From: Flavobacteriaceae bacterium
GTDB taxonomy: Bacteria > Bacteroidota > Bacteroidia > Flavobacteriales > Flavobacteriaceae
Assembly: GCA_016764435.1 (NCBI GenBank)
Contig: JAESRX010000017.1
Location: 1-51,106 of the forward strand
Length of the DNA: 51,106 nucleotides
Reading direction: 5' to 3'
Position numbers and translations under genes: made by a program. The number at the start of each line of letters is the position of its first letter. Position 1 is the first letter of the stretch. A model generated the notes under the pieces. That model made no database searches. It saw only the letters and a program-made list of their open reading frames with translations, and was not told where the DNA came from. Positions 35,078-43,874 of this stretch are shown here, in pieces.

Positions 35078-36922
35078 TTAAATTCCTTTTACAAATTGTA
35101 AAAATACTTTTTTATGGAGTTCAAGGTCCATGTCCGGAGAAAGTGCGACACGTGCTATATAATCCTTGTCGTCTTCTTTGGTGGTTCCTTGCGTAGAGGT
35201 CGCAGGGATGGTCCAATAACAGCCTTTTAGCTGTCCATAACTTACACAGTACTTACTTTCCGTAGGGATTTCTGTAATCATTAAATTAATTAAGGTAAGA
35301 TTTAAAGCCCGTTTATACTGTTCTTTTTCTGCTGGAGTGTTTCCTTTGGTAGGAAGATCTAGTGAAAATACAGAAGGAGTAAACCCTTGTGAAGCCAATG
35401 CTTCTGAAACAAAATTTATTTTCGCAGAAGGCAATACTTCTTGAATATAGTTTACAAAACTACGTGTGTTTTTGTAAGCATCCTGAATTCGTTGATTCAT
35501 ACTCGGTAATTGAGCTGCCAATATTTCGTATTGTAAAGGGGTCGCTTCATTATCACAGATACTTAGATGCAATGCTATTTTTTCCATCAAGCCTGCTGCT
35601 TTTTTATTGGCAGTACAGTAGCCCGCAATACAACGTCCTCCACTTGGGAATTTAGAACCACTAGCAAATGAGATTGTACGGACAGTTGCTAGGATTTCAG
35701 TATCTCCTAGAAAGTGTACATTCGGACAGAAAGTTTGGTCTAAAATAAATACAGGATCAATTGCTATTTCTCCTGTAGGCGTTTTACGTTCCTTGCCCAA
35801 AACCTCTTTTAATAAGTTTAAATCTGGTACTTCTACTCTCGGATTTGTAGGGATTTCAGCGATGATATAGGGTACTGCATCTTCTTTGGCAATTTTAGCC
35901 AAAACAATGTCTATACTTTGAACCATGTCGTTCCCACCATCTACGGGTAAATCCACCACGTCTACACCATCTATACATGCCACCACACGTCTTGCTTGGT
36001 CATTCGTACCACCATAACAATTCGGAGGAACAATAATTTTTATCGCTTTTCCAGGGTATTGTACTAAGGCATGGTGTACCAAGCCCATTAAAATGGCATA
36101 TTGAATAGAGAGACCACTAGAGGCTACCAGTGCAGTGACATCACTACCTGTAATCTTAGCGATCGAGTTTAGAACACTTGTTTTGGATGTTTCAAGGTTC
36201 TTTTTTTCTTGTTCAATAGAGGTGTCTTTTACAAGGTGTTGTAAAACTGCGAGTGTATTGGCAGGTGTCATGGCAATGGATTCTCTTCTTCGCACATGCT
36301 GAATAGCGGAAATATATGTTTCGTTTGCAATTCCATTGATGAGTAAGATGCTTCCGAATTGAGCATGGGTATTGATGAAAAAATCAATGTTAGGATTCAA
36401 GTCAAATTCACAAATCTCCTCTTGTGCGGTCATAAAAACAGTACTTCCTTCAAATGTAGGAATGTCTGCAATACTCGTTACTTTATGAAGCTCAAATTGA
36501 TAGCCATAAATATTTTTTAAAATCTCCTCTTCAAAACTATCAGGCAAGTCTCCTGTATACAGAATTTGAGTGTTTTTATGCGCTATTAAATTTGTTCTTA
36601 GAATGGCCAATACAGGAATTGTCTTGGAAGAAAAACAGATCACATGGTCTGCAGGTTGCTGTTGTAGTTTTCCTATCCCCCATTCTAAAATACATGATAA
36701 GGGATGGCCTAATCGGATATAATCGTAAGCGGTAGGTAAGTTGTCCAATGCTGCTACGGATGCATTATTGCTATTACATAAGGTTTCAAACTGTGATAAA
36801 AACTGTGTTTTCGCTAATTCTTCTGTATAAATATCTAACCGATGGGTGGTGGTCTGTAACCAGCCAGCAGGCATGTTTTTTAATACGTCTTTTATATAAT
36901 AGTGTATGTTCGTGTTTCCCAT
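35078..36922 (-). CDS. Large PLP-dependent enzyme of the Cys/Met metabolism family
   Basis: A 614-residue protein. The C-terminal two thirds (about 225-614) is a fold-type I PLP domain related to cystathionine gamma-synthase, with ALVASSGLSIQYAILMGL near the cofactor phosphate, ILDQTFCPNV with the cofactor Asp, and the probable PLP lysine in SFASGSKFPSGGRCIAGY. The N-terminal 220 residues are an extra domain (YDYIRLGHPLSCILEWGIG, PADHVICFSSKTIPVL). Standard family enzymes have about 380-430 residues, so the extension is notable. It probably acts on a sulfur amino acid or an O-acyl-homoserine-type substrate; this is inferred. It is a single gene. Confidence 0.8.
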   Translation of the reverse strand: MGNTNIHYYIKDVLKNMPAGWLQTTTHRLDIYTEELAKTQFLSQFETLCNSNNASVAALDNLPTAYDYIRLGHPLSCILEWGIGKLQQQPADHVICFSSKTIPVLAILRTNLIAHKNTQILYTGDLPDSFEEEILKNIYGYQFELHKVTSIADIPTFEGSTVFMTAQEEICEFDLNPNIDFFINTHAQFGSILLINGIANETYISAIQHVRRRESIAMTPANTLAVLQHLVKDTSIEQEKKNLETSKTSVLNSIAKITGSDVTALVASSGLSIQYAILMGLVHHALVQYPGKAIKIIVPPNCYGGTNDQARRVVACIDGVDVVDLPVDGGNDMVQSIDIVLAKIAKEDAVPYIIAEIPTNPRVEVPDLNLLKEVLGKERKTPTGEIAIDPVFILDQTFCPNVHFLGDTEILATVRTISFASGSKFPSGGRCIAGYCTANKKAAGLMEKIALHLSICDNEATPLQYEILAAQLPSMNQRIQDAYKNTRSFVNYIQEVLPSAKINFVSEALASQGFTPSVFSLDLPTKGNTPAEKEQYKRALNLTLINLMITEIPTESKYCVSYGQLKGCYWTIPATSTQGTTKEDDKDYIARVALSPDMDLELHKKVFLQFVKGI

Positions 36923-37575
36923 AATAGGTGCCTTTTAGAAAGGTTGATACTAATTTTTTGTAATGAGTTCATAAAATAAGGTACCGAATTGAGGGTTCAT
37001 TATTTTAAGTTGCAAAATTAAATATAAATAGGATAATAACCTAAGTGATTGCTAGGTTTTAAATCTGATGTCACGGAGGTTTTTTACTAAAAAAAACACC
37101 CTGTCACTACCTTGTTATTTAGTGATGAATGCCTCAGTATGTCCATTATTTACAAGGGGTTTATAACGATGTAATTCTTAGGTAAAGCGGCGCTATTTTA
37201 GAAGGGATTTCGAAGGATGTTGGGCTGGGAAAGAAGGATTGGAATAAAAAAGGCCTGAGAAAATGGGTGTTTAGTGCTTCATAATAGCTTAATCCCAAAA
37301 AAGTCCCTTTTATAATTAATGTTTTTTTAACTTTTAAAAAACAACGTTTATTATAAGAGCTCTTGTTGTTGTGGAGTTTCTTAAAAGTAAGTGCTATTAG
37401 TATAAAACTTGTGCGTTTTAATAGTTAAAATGTTAGTAAGCGGACTGCAAGTCTTTTGTAACTTTGTTAACTTAATGCCTTCAGATTTGATTGAATGATG
37501 ATCATGTTTACGTATGATTCTAATTAGAGATATCTAAGAAAAACAACTGATTAGCGAATAATATTAAAATTAAAA
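36923..37575. other. Left edge of accessory island, long non-coding stretch
   Basis: About 650 bases without an intact gene. The left part should hold the promoter of the large PLP gene. The right part (about 37340-37475) is a diverged copy of the leader repeat seen again at 42160-42290 and 48653-48875, with TTAGTA at 37433 and the -7-like TAACTTTG at 37459-37466. Several short stops-filled frames suggest decayed DNA. Confidence 0.45.
37341..37470 (+). repeat. Leader/promoter repeat, copy A
   Basis: Shares with copy C (48653-48785) the segment ACGTTTATTATAAGAGCTC (C: ACGTTTATCATAAGAACAG), the following TGTGGAG, and TGTTAGTAAGCGG. TTAGTA at 37433 and TAACTTTG at 37459 are 26 bases apart, as in copies B and C. 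It lies about 105 bases before the ion channel ATG. Confidence 0.55.
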
Positions 37576-38355
37576 ATGATCAAAAAACTCTTTTTAAACG
37601 ATAAAATTATACTTGTATTAATTCTTCTCAATGCTGTAACTATATTTATCAGTGGTTTTGACTTGACAGTGAGTAATAAGTTTATTCTTTCACTAGGAGA
37701 TCATCTAATTACTGGTTTATTTATTATTGAATTGATTGTTAAATTTAAAGAATTTGGATTTAAAAATTATTTCAAATCAAATTGGAGAACGTTTGACTTT
37801 ATTTTAATCGCCTTATCATTCCCAACGTTAATTGCATTTGTTGGTGGCATCGAAGTTACAGACTTTAGCTACTTACTTATCTTTAGAATTATGAGAGTTT
37901 TTAAATCGTTTCGGTTTTTAAAATTTATTCCTGGTATTGATCATTTAGTCAGAGGAGTCAGTAGAGCATTAAAGGCATCAATTGTCGTTTTAATGGGGTT
38001 TATCATTTATGTTTTTATTATAGGGGTCTTTTCGTTTTCTTTATTTAAAGAGGTCTCTCCAGAATATTTTGGAAATCCATTAATTTCACTCTATTCTATT
38101 TTTAAAATTTTCACCGTGGAAGGTTGGTATGAAATCCCAGCACAACTGACGGTTGGATTATCTGACATCACATCATTCTTTACTTATATGTATTTCGTTT
38201 TTGTGGTAATGTCCGGTGGTATATTTGGTTTGTCGCTTGTCAATTCAATATTTGTAGATGCCATGGTAAGCGATAATAATGATGAACTTGAGAAAAAAAT
38301 AGAGGTTTTAAATAGTAAGATTGATTCACTTTTAATGAAAAATAATATACGATGA
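37576..38355 (+). CDS. Voltage-gated-type ion channel (Ion_trans, BacNav-like)
   Basis: A 259-residue six-helix channel subunit. S1 is at about 10-30, S2 at 40-60, S3 at 70-92. S4 is LIFRIMRVFKSFRFLKF at 101-117, with Arg104, Arg107, Lys110, Arg113 and Lys116 every third residue. S5 is at 133-160, the pore loop carries TVEGW at 180-184, and S6 is at 203-230. The filter resembles the TLESW of bacterial sodium channels, with Glu182 as the ring residue. A coiled-coil tail (235-256, LEKKIEVLNSKIDSLL) should hold the tetramer together. The stop overlaps the next gene by 4 bases (ATGA), so the two are translated together. Length matches bacterial channels. Confidence 0.88.
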   Translation: MIKKLFLNDKIILVLILLNAVTIFISGFDLTVSNKFILSLGDHLITGLFIIELIVKFKEFGFKNYFKSNWRTFDFILIALSFPTLIAFVGGIEVTDFSYLLIFRIMRVFKSFRFLKFIPGIDHLVRGVSRALKASIVVLMGFIIYVFIIGVFSFSLFKEVSPEYFGNPLISLYSIFKIFTVEGWYEIPAQLTVGLSDITSFFTYMYFVFVVMSGGIFGLSLVNSIFVDAMVSDNNDELEKKIEVLNSKIDSLLMKNNIR

Positions 38356-40205
38356 AATTAGAAAAAATATTAGACAAGGTAAACTCCCTTGAAAAAAATT
38401 CTTTTTTGAAAATTATAGATACTATAATTTCTAACAACCCTAAGAATAGTAAGGAAATTGAAAAGATATTATCAGAAAACAATAACAACCTTAAAGGTAT
38501 TGATAATATCAATATTGCAAAAGTATTTGACCTTATTACTGATGAATTTACAAATGTTATAGAGCAAGAATTTGTTGATACGAGCTCACAACTTGATATC
38601 TTAATTGATATTATAATCCGAGATGCTCATAATTTAATTAAAGAAGATTGGTTTGTAAAACTATATGAAAAGGAAATTAACGGGCTTAAAATGAAAACAG
38701 CAGCCTTAAGTCATGAACTTCAAGATGAAAAGTCAACTATTGAAAGTCTGCGAAAAAGAGATTATTTGATTTATAAAGCCTGTGTGAAAACTGCCTATTT
38801 TAATGATAACGTAAACAATAGAGACACTAAAATAACTACGGATGAACTGTCTATTCTATTAACCTTATCTAATGAATTTAAATTGTCGCAAGAGGAAATA
38901 AAACTCATAAATTATATAGTTATTCCTCCTGTAAAGTTAGAAATTGAAAAGGTAATTAACTACTTAAAAACTGTGGGTCTTATTTTTTACTCTAAGAAAA
39001 ACAGACAGATTTATGTTGCGGACGAAATAGTAAGAGTTTTACGTAAAATACGCAAAAAACTAGTAGCCGATAAATTTTATCGTCGTTTTTTAAAATTACT
39101 GAGGGATCCTCAAATAAATATGGTGTGTAGAACTCATAATATTGATATTAAATTACCATTGAAGGATAAAATAAAAAACATTATCAACGAGGGTATTTCT
39201 TTTTCAAACTTATTGGTGAATGAGTTACATAAGGAGGGTACCGCTTTAAATGAAAAAAAGAAATTTGTCAATGAAATTTGGGAAAAAGGATTTGAGATTT
39301 CGGAGCGTTTAAGGGGGACAACTTTGGAAGATAAAATTGACAATCTAATCTGCTATTTTGATGAAATAGAAAAAGAGGAGAAGGTAGGCATCTCAGTAGA
39401 CGGGTATGGACAATTACTTTCTGATTTAGACGAGACTTTTCCTAAATTGAATGATTTAATACGTTCAGAATTTGAAATGCAAAATGAATTTGTGCTAAAC
39501 AATGAATATTTATTGGATTATAATATTAAGCCAAGAGATATTCTAGATATGATTGAACAAAAGGATTTGATGGAGTTTTGTGAGAAATTTGATATTAAAA
39601 AGCGTGGCAATAGTATTTTAAATATACTGGATGGTTATAAAGATGCTGAAAATCTTTTCATAGAAAATTATGAGAACATTGGGTTTAGAGACTTGAATTC
39701 TTTAAAGGAAAATGGAATTAGTATAAAAGAGGCGGAGTTGGGCCTTAAATTCGAAGATATTACAAAATCAATATTTGAAAAATTAGCTTTTAATGTTGAT
39801 GAGGATTTAAAAAAGAGCCTTAACACTAAGAAAAATAAAATTGATCTTGTATTAAATTTAGGCGATCAAGGACTTATTATTATAGAATGCAAAACCGTAA
39901 AAGAGAGTGGCTATAATAAATTCAGCGCTGTAACCAGACAAATGAAATCATATATTGATTTAGCCAAGAGTAGTGGGCATAATGTTGTGAAATCCTTACT
40001 GATTGCACCTGATTTTAGTGATGAGTTTGTAAATGATTGCGAATTAGATTTTGAACTGAATTTATCCCTGATAACAGCTTCTTCATTGTTGAAAATATTG
40101 AAGGCTTTTAAAAATTCTAAACACAAAGAATTTCCTTTTCAGCTTTTAATGAAAGATGTATTGATAAAAGAGGATAGGATCATCAAAGCAATTAATAAGA
40201 GGTAG
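38352..40205 (+). CDS. Multi-domain protein with C-terminal PD-(D/E)XK nuclease-like domain
   Basis: A 617-residue protein with no membrane segment. Residues 1-100 are helical, 105-135 a probable coiled coil, and 136-235 a helical/winged-helix-like region (KVINYLKTVGLIFYSKKNRQIYVADEIVR). A long helical middle (270-460) follows. The C-terminal domain (about 462-585) has a leading helix with FEDITKSIFEKLAF (Glu468), Asp498 in KIDLVL, Glu512-Cys-Lys514 in IIIECK and Gln530 in TRQMKSY. That pattern is the PD-(D/E)XK fold of Mrr-like restriction nucleases. No ATPase motif is seen. Coupling by ATGA overlap to an ion channel gene suggests a two-part system, perhaps defence; this is inferred. Confidence 0.75.
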   Translation: MKLEKILDKVNSLEKNSFLKIIDTIISNNPKNSKEIEKILSENNNNLKGIDNINIAKVFDLITDEFTNVIEQEFVDTSSQLDILIDIIIRDAHNLIKEDWFVKLYEKEINGLKMKTAALSHELQDEKSTIESLRKRDYLIYKACVKTAYFNDNVNNRDTKITTDELSILLTLSNEFKLSQEEIKLINYIVIPPVKLEIEKVINYLKTVGLIFYSKKNRQIYVADEIVRVLRKIRKKLVADKFYRRFLKLLRDPQINMVCRTHNIDIKLPLKDKIKNIINEGISFSNLLVNELHKEGTALNEKKKFVNEIWEKGFEISERLRGTTLEDKIDNLICYFDEIEKEEKVGISVDGYGQLLSDLDETFPKLNDLIRSEFEMQNEFVLNNEYLLDYNIKPRDILDMIEQKDLMEFCEKFDIKKRGNSILNILDGYKDAENLFIENYENIGFRDLNSLKENGISIKEAELGLKFEDITKSIFEKLAFNVDEDLKKSLNTKKNKIDLVLNLGDQGLIIIECKTVKESGYNKFSAVTRQMKSYIDLAKSSGHNVVKSLLIAPDFSDEFVNDCELDFELNLSLITASSLLKILKAFKNSKHKEFPFQLLMKDVLIKEDRIIKAINKR

Positions 40206-40463
40206 TTTTTATAGTGCTATTTGACCATTTTAAATAGCGTTAGAGCCACTAAATTGTTGACTATATTACATCATTGCAAATGTGTTTAATTGTAGGGAGT
40301 TAAAACCCTAAATGATATTTCACTGAGTTGAATAAAGTAATCGTTCTATCGGGAGCTCCTCTGCTCCCGAATTACGATGGTACTGGTGTATGATGCGCTG
40401 GATTATGAGAAAAATTATATCGTGTAGCGTCCTTAAAAATCAATTTGCAACCTATTATTTTTA
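40206..40463. other. Intergenic region with hairpin
   Basis: No gene seen. It contains a strong hairpin at 40340-40378 (inner arms TCGGGAGC/GCTCCCGA, outer ATCGT/ACGAT) without a following T run. Confidence 0.35.
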
Positions 40464-40760
40464 ATTTTTTTTACTTGTGGAGTAACTAAAATAAATGCAG
40501 ACAAAGAAGCCAATAATAGTGATTACCTTTCCTTTAGTTAACAACCATAAATGATGTAAGAAGAGAATAAAAAAATCTTTAAACTAGAAAAATGGAAGCA
40601 TAGCTTGGGAGAACTAAAGTTTCTTGATTGTTTTTATTCAGGTACTCTAAAGATAGAAACCTCCTACAGCTATAATAACGAAAAACTAGTGCTTCGTTAG
40701 AAGTACATCAAACACACTTCAGAAGTGAAAAATTACAATTCGGAAGTTACTTTTTTTTGA
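40464..40760 (+). pseudogene. Decayed lipoprotein-like gene with several in-frame stops
   Basis: One frame, from about 40464 to the TGA at 40758-40760, reads as coding DNA broken by stops. The blocks are FTCGVTKINADKEANNSDYL (lipobox-like start), then TAA at 40539, 40548 and 40557, then IFKLEKWKHSLGELKFLD and GTLKIETSYSYNNEKLVLR, a TAG, and KYIKHTSEVKNYNSEVTFF. All blocks are in the same phase, so decay was by substitution or in-frame change. The family is not recognised. Confidence 0.5.
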
Positions 40761-40812
40761 ACATAAAAAATCAATACATCTTTGTGTGTAATTATAATCA
40801 AATTTTATACAG

Positions 40813-41625
40813 ATGAAGAAAAAACTTTTATTTCTAATTTTATTTAGTACGAACATCCTTTTTATAAATGCTCAAATGGATGCTAAATTTTATTTCCCAA
40901 AAAAGGATTTAAAATCAATTGAATGGGGGAATTACGAAGCATTAAATTTAACAATCGAAACGGATACAATTTCAGTATTGATTTTGAAACCAACTACAGC
41001 CCCTAAAGCAACAATCTTTTATTTTCACGGTGCTGGTGGAAACATCACATATTACCTTCCACTTACACAAATTCTGGTTGAAAATGAATTTCAAGTTGTA
41101 ATGGTTGATTTTCGTGGTTACGGAAAATCCACTGGAACACCTACGCATAAAAATATAGCTACAGATGGACAACTAATATTTGATTCGTTAGTTGAGAGGC
41201 CTGGTATTAAAAATACAGTAAAAATAATTTATGGTCTTTCAATTGGAACACAGATAGCAACACTTTTAGCAAAAAACAATCAAAACAAAATAGATGGATT
41301 GGTTTTAGAAGGAGCAATGGCATCATTCAAAGAGATAGCCATCTTTTATGCACCACAAGCTAAAGAGTTTTTAGAGAAAAATTATATTTCTCCTTATGCT
41401 GCAGAGGAAGCTATAAAATATGTGACTAAAATCCCTAAGCTTTTCATTCATAGTAGAGAAGATAAAAATGTTCCATATTCACAAGGGGAAATGGTATTTA
41501 ATAATGCACCTGAACCTAAGGTTTTTTTAGAATTTAAAGGAGAACATTTATATGCTCTAAAATATGAAAAGGAGCAAATAATTCAAAAGATAAATGAAAT
41601 GATAAAAAATGCAAGCAATGACTAA
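40813..41625 (+). CDS. Secreted alpha/beta hydrolase
   Basis: A 270-residue alpha/beta hydrolase. The signal peptide MKKKLLFLILFSTNILFINAQ leads to the oxyanion region FYFHGAGGN (about 73-81), the strand VVMVDFRGYGKSTGTP, the nucleophile elbow YGLSIGTQ (Ser near 142), the acid in HSREDKNVPY and the His in GEHLYAL. This is the serine aminopeptidase S33/YqkD-like group with exported members. Substrate unknown. It stands alone between decayed regions. No terminator is obvious. Confidence 0.85.
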   Translation: MKKKLLFLILFSTNILFINAQMDAKFYFPKKDLKSIEWGNYEALNLTIETDTISVLILKPTTAPKATIFYFHGAGGNITYYLPLTQILVENEFQVVMVDFRGYGKSTGTPTHKNIATDGQLIFDSLVERPGIKNTVKIIYGLSIGTQIATLLAKNNQNKIDGLVLEGAMASFKEIAIFYAPQAKEFLEKNYISPYAAEEAIKYVTKIPKLFIHSREDKNVPYSQGEMVFNNAPEPKVFLEFKGEHLYALKYEKEQIIQKINEMIKNASND

Positions 41626-41764
41626 TTGTTCGGAAGGTCAGGGGTTACTTAGTAAACATACACATAATGTTGGCGATACCGGCTCAAAAGACCCCACGAT
41701 GCGTAATGCACTGTAAATGCATCCGATTTTAATAAAAGCATCATTACAGTTTCAAAAATTGTAA

Positions 41765-41910
41765 ATGCTAGTAAGAAACGAAATACTTGAACAGCTTCCA
41801 TTCTTTGATGATATAGACACTATAAATCCAAGGTGAAATTCTCTTTTAAGGTTGACGTGTATTACCTACAAAAATCATGGATAACGCAATGGGTTACGCC
41901 GTGCTTTTAA
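41765..41910 (+). pseudogene. Short frameshifted coding remnant
   Basis: ATG at 41765 opens a frame reading MLVRNEILEQLPFFDDIDTI and then stops at 41834. A second frame overlapping at the AAGG continues KVKFSFKVDVYYLQKSWITQ to a TAA at 41908. The two parts look like one broken gene of unknown family. Confidence 0.3.
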
Positions 41911-42159
41911 CAACGATTTTCAACGATGGCTTATCATAAAACCCCAATACCTTTCCTATGCCCGTCTAAAAACACCGAGAAACCTAGCTAAATAAGCCTA
42001 GTAGGTGTCGAAAACGGCTATAGAGGCCTGGGTTTTCTACTTGAAAAACGGCTGTTTTTGTCATCTATAGTCTTAGTGTTTAAGGGGATAAGTATGACTC
42101 TTATTGATGGGCTAATAAAGACCGATTAAGGCTCCAAAACTTTTACTTGAAATAATGAG

Positions 42160-42290
42160 ATTGTTAGTAAGCGGAAGGGCTGCCTTTTGTATATTTGAAG
42201 GCGCTGTATCGGGTGTTTAGTGAATTGAAAATTTACTTTAAAGACACATTTCTGTATGGTTGCTGTTGTAAAATATTGAATCTATGATTC
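42160..42290 (+). repeat. Leader/promoter repeat, copy B
   Basis: Homologous to copy C over about 130 bases. Both have TTGTTAGTA (here 42161), then TTTTGTATATTTGAA with the -7 box TATATTTG at 42190-42197, GCTGTAT, TTTAGTGA/TATAGTGA, and CTGTAT followed by GCTGT 4-5 bases on. The ATG of the next gene is at 42309, so the transcript would have a leader of about 110 bases. Confidence 0.55.
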
Positions 42291-42308
42291 CCCATTTAAT
42301 ATAAAAAA

Positions 42309-42965
42309 ATGACGTATTACTTAATTGAAAAAGATGAAAAAACAGGTCCGTTTACTATTGAACAACTCAATGAAAAGGATCTTTATAAAGAAACTCTAGT
42401 GTGGACAAAAGGACTGGATGAGTGGACTGAAGCTAAAAATATTCCAATGCTAAAGGATATTATTGACCAAACGCCTCCATTGTACAATATCGCACCAAAA
42501 CAACAAGTAACGCCACCTGAACCACCGATTTACAAAAAACCTGTAGAAGATTATTTCGGGTATAAGTTGGCTACTAAATGGGAACGGTTTATAGCTACAT
42601 TTATTGAGACCTTGATTATGATGATTCCTCTTTTAATTATTACAAAAGGAGATTATTTAAACGATGACAGCTATATATCAGTTTATGATATTGCAATTAA
42701 CATCCTAGGGGCAATTATGGTTGGTGGTTTGATGTACCCAATCTGGAGTGGTAATATTGGACATAAAATCTTTGGGATAAAAGTAATTTCAAAAGAAACG
42801 GGAGAAGATATAAAAAACCCAATAAAAGGTATTATTAGAGAGTTTTCCAAAGTTATTTTATCCTATTTTATTATCCCTATGATTTGGTTATTTTGGGACA
42901 AAGACAGACAGAATTTATACGATAAAATTTCAAAAACGATTGTAGTAAAAAAAAAAGAAGCATAG
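42309..42965 (+). CDS. GYF_2-RDD membrane protein
   Basis: A 218-residue protein. Residues 1-55 form a GYF_2-like domain (YYLIEKDEKTGPFTIEQLNE, LVWTKGLDEWTEA), a proline-rich linker covers about 56-75, and an RDD domain follows with membrane helices at about 92-110, 130-150 and 180-200 (Arg-Asp-Asp type residues in WERFIATFIET, IGHKIFGIKV, LWDK-like FWDKDRQNLYDK). RDD proteins are membrane proteins of mixed or unknown function. The last codons lie on an A10 tract and the M48 protease frame continues from there in the -1 frame, so this product may also occur as an N-terminal part of a fusion. Confidence 0.82.
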   Translation: MTYYLIEKDEKTGPFTIEQLNEKDLYKETLVWTKGLDEWTEAKNIPMLKDIIDQTPPLYNIAPKQQVTPPEPPIYKKPVEDYFGYKLATKWERFIATFIETLIMMIPLLIITKGDYLNDDSYISVYDIAINILGAIMVGGLMYPIWSGNIGHKIFGIKVISKETGEDIKNPIKGIIREFSKVILSYFIIPMIWLFWDKDRQNLYDKISKTIVVKKKEA

Positions 42966-43120
42966 CTAAAGGTTTTTTTCGATGGATTTTTAAATTTGTA
43001 ATTTCTATTATAGTCCTTGTATGTTCCACTATCGCTGTAGCTACGTATGTTTATACGGACGGTATTCCTATTGCCTCTGACTATTTCATTGATAGTTTAC
43101 CGAAAAGTGTAGCGGATGAG
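42926..43120 (+). other. Open -1 frame and A10 tract joining the RDD gene to the M48 gene
   Basis: The M48 frame is open from 42926, overlaps the last 40 bases of the RDD gene, and encodes a membrane anchor (GFFRWIFKFVISIIVLVCST) just after the stop of the RDD gene. No ATG, GTG or TTG starts this anchor. The overlap includes A10 (42947-42956) followed by G, a sequence prone to -1 slippage. A -1 shift would give one GYF_2-RDD-anchor-M48 protein; alternatives are a homopolymer sequencing error, a recent mutation, or a start at ATA 42962. Confidence 0.5.
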
Positions 43121-43762
43121 ATGGGCAAAGAATTGAGAAATGACCTATTGAGTAAATATGACATCGATGATTATAAAACAGACAAACTAAACCTTTTTGT
43201 TAAAAAAATAAACTTTGATAAAAAGGTAAAAGTTTATGTCATTAAGTCGAGAGAATTTAATGCTTTTGCCACTCCTGGTAAATATATTTTTATCTATACG
43301 GGTCTCCTTGATAAGCTTCATAGCTATGAACAGTTAGCCAGTCTTTTGGCACACGAATATACTCATATTGACAAAAATCACGGATTGCGTTCCGTTGGTA
43401 GAAGTTTTGGCTATGAAATTTTCACAACCGTTTTTTTAAGCAATGATTTAAAGAAGGAGCTATTTGACAACTCAAATATGCTCATCAATCTCGAATATTC
43501 AAGAGCATTCGAAAAAGAAGCCGATTTAAATACACTGAACCTACTTCAAAAAGAAAAGATAGCTAGTAATGGGATGCTGTCTTTATTGAAATTAATGCGA
43601 AAAGTAGCACCGGAAAGAATTTTGAACAGTGAATTGAGTGACCATCCGAATACAATAGAAAGAATTGAATACATTGAAGATGCAATTGAAGAAATGAACT
43701 ATAACGCCGTTCCTAATATTGAATTAGAAACTATTTTTAATGCTATTAAACAAGGTGTTTAA
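43121..43762 (+). CDS. M48 family zinc metallopeptidase
   Basis: A 213-residue protein from the first ATG, with the zinc site HEYTHIDKNH (about 78-87) and a third ligand Glu in EYSRAFEKEADLNTLNLL, the M48 pattern. The frame continues 65 codons upstream with a membrane anchor, so the real product is probably longer and membrane-tethered. Such proteases act on misfolded or periplasmic proteins. The pairing with a GYF_2-RDD protein suggests a joint membrane role, possibly as a single fused product. Confidence 0.8.
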   Translation: MGKELRNDLLSKYDIDDYKTDKLNLFVKKINFDKKVKVYVIKSREFNAFATPGKYIFIYTGLLDKLHSYEQLASLLAHEYTHIDKNHGLRSVGRSFGYEIFTTVFLSNDLKKELFDNSNMLINLEYSRAFEKEADLNTLNLLQKEKIASNGMLSLLKLMRKVAPERILNSELSDHPNTIERIEYIEDAIEEMNYNAVPNIELETIFNAIKQGV

Positions 43763-43874
43763 AGTGAAATTGTTTCTCAATAACAAGCAGTAACCAGAAG
43801 GATAAAAACGGATAGCATAAGCACTACGATTTATAGGTTAATTTCAGGTTTTAAAGACATATTAAAATACAATT

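Larger units (their letters stand above)
41626..42308. other. Long non-coding stretch with coding remnants and leader repeat
   Basis: About 680 bases. It holds a frameshifted remnant at 41765-41910 and, at its right end, leader repeat copy B (42160-42290) in front of the GYF_2-RDD gene. Between them no gene is seen. Confidence 0.45.

Noticed and set aside
37080..37120. A/T-rich hairpin GTTTTTTACTAAAAAAAAC as a terminator
   Set aside because: Pure A/T pairing with a tiny loop is expected by chance in this composition, and no gene ends nearby.
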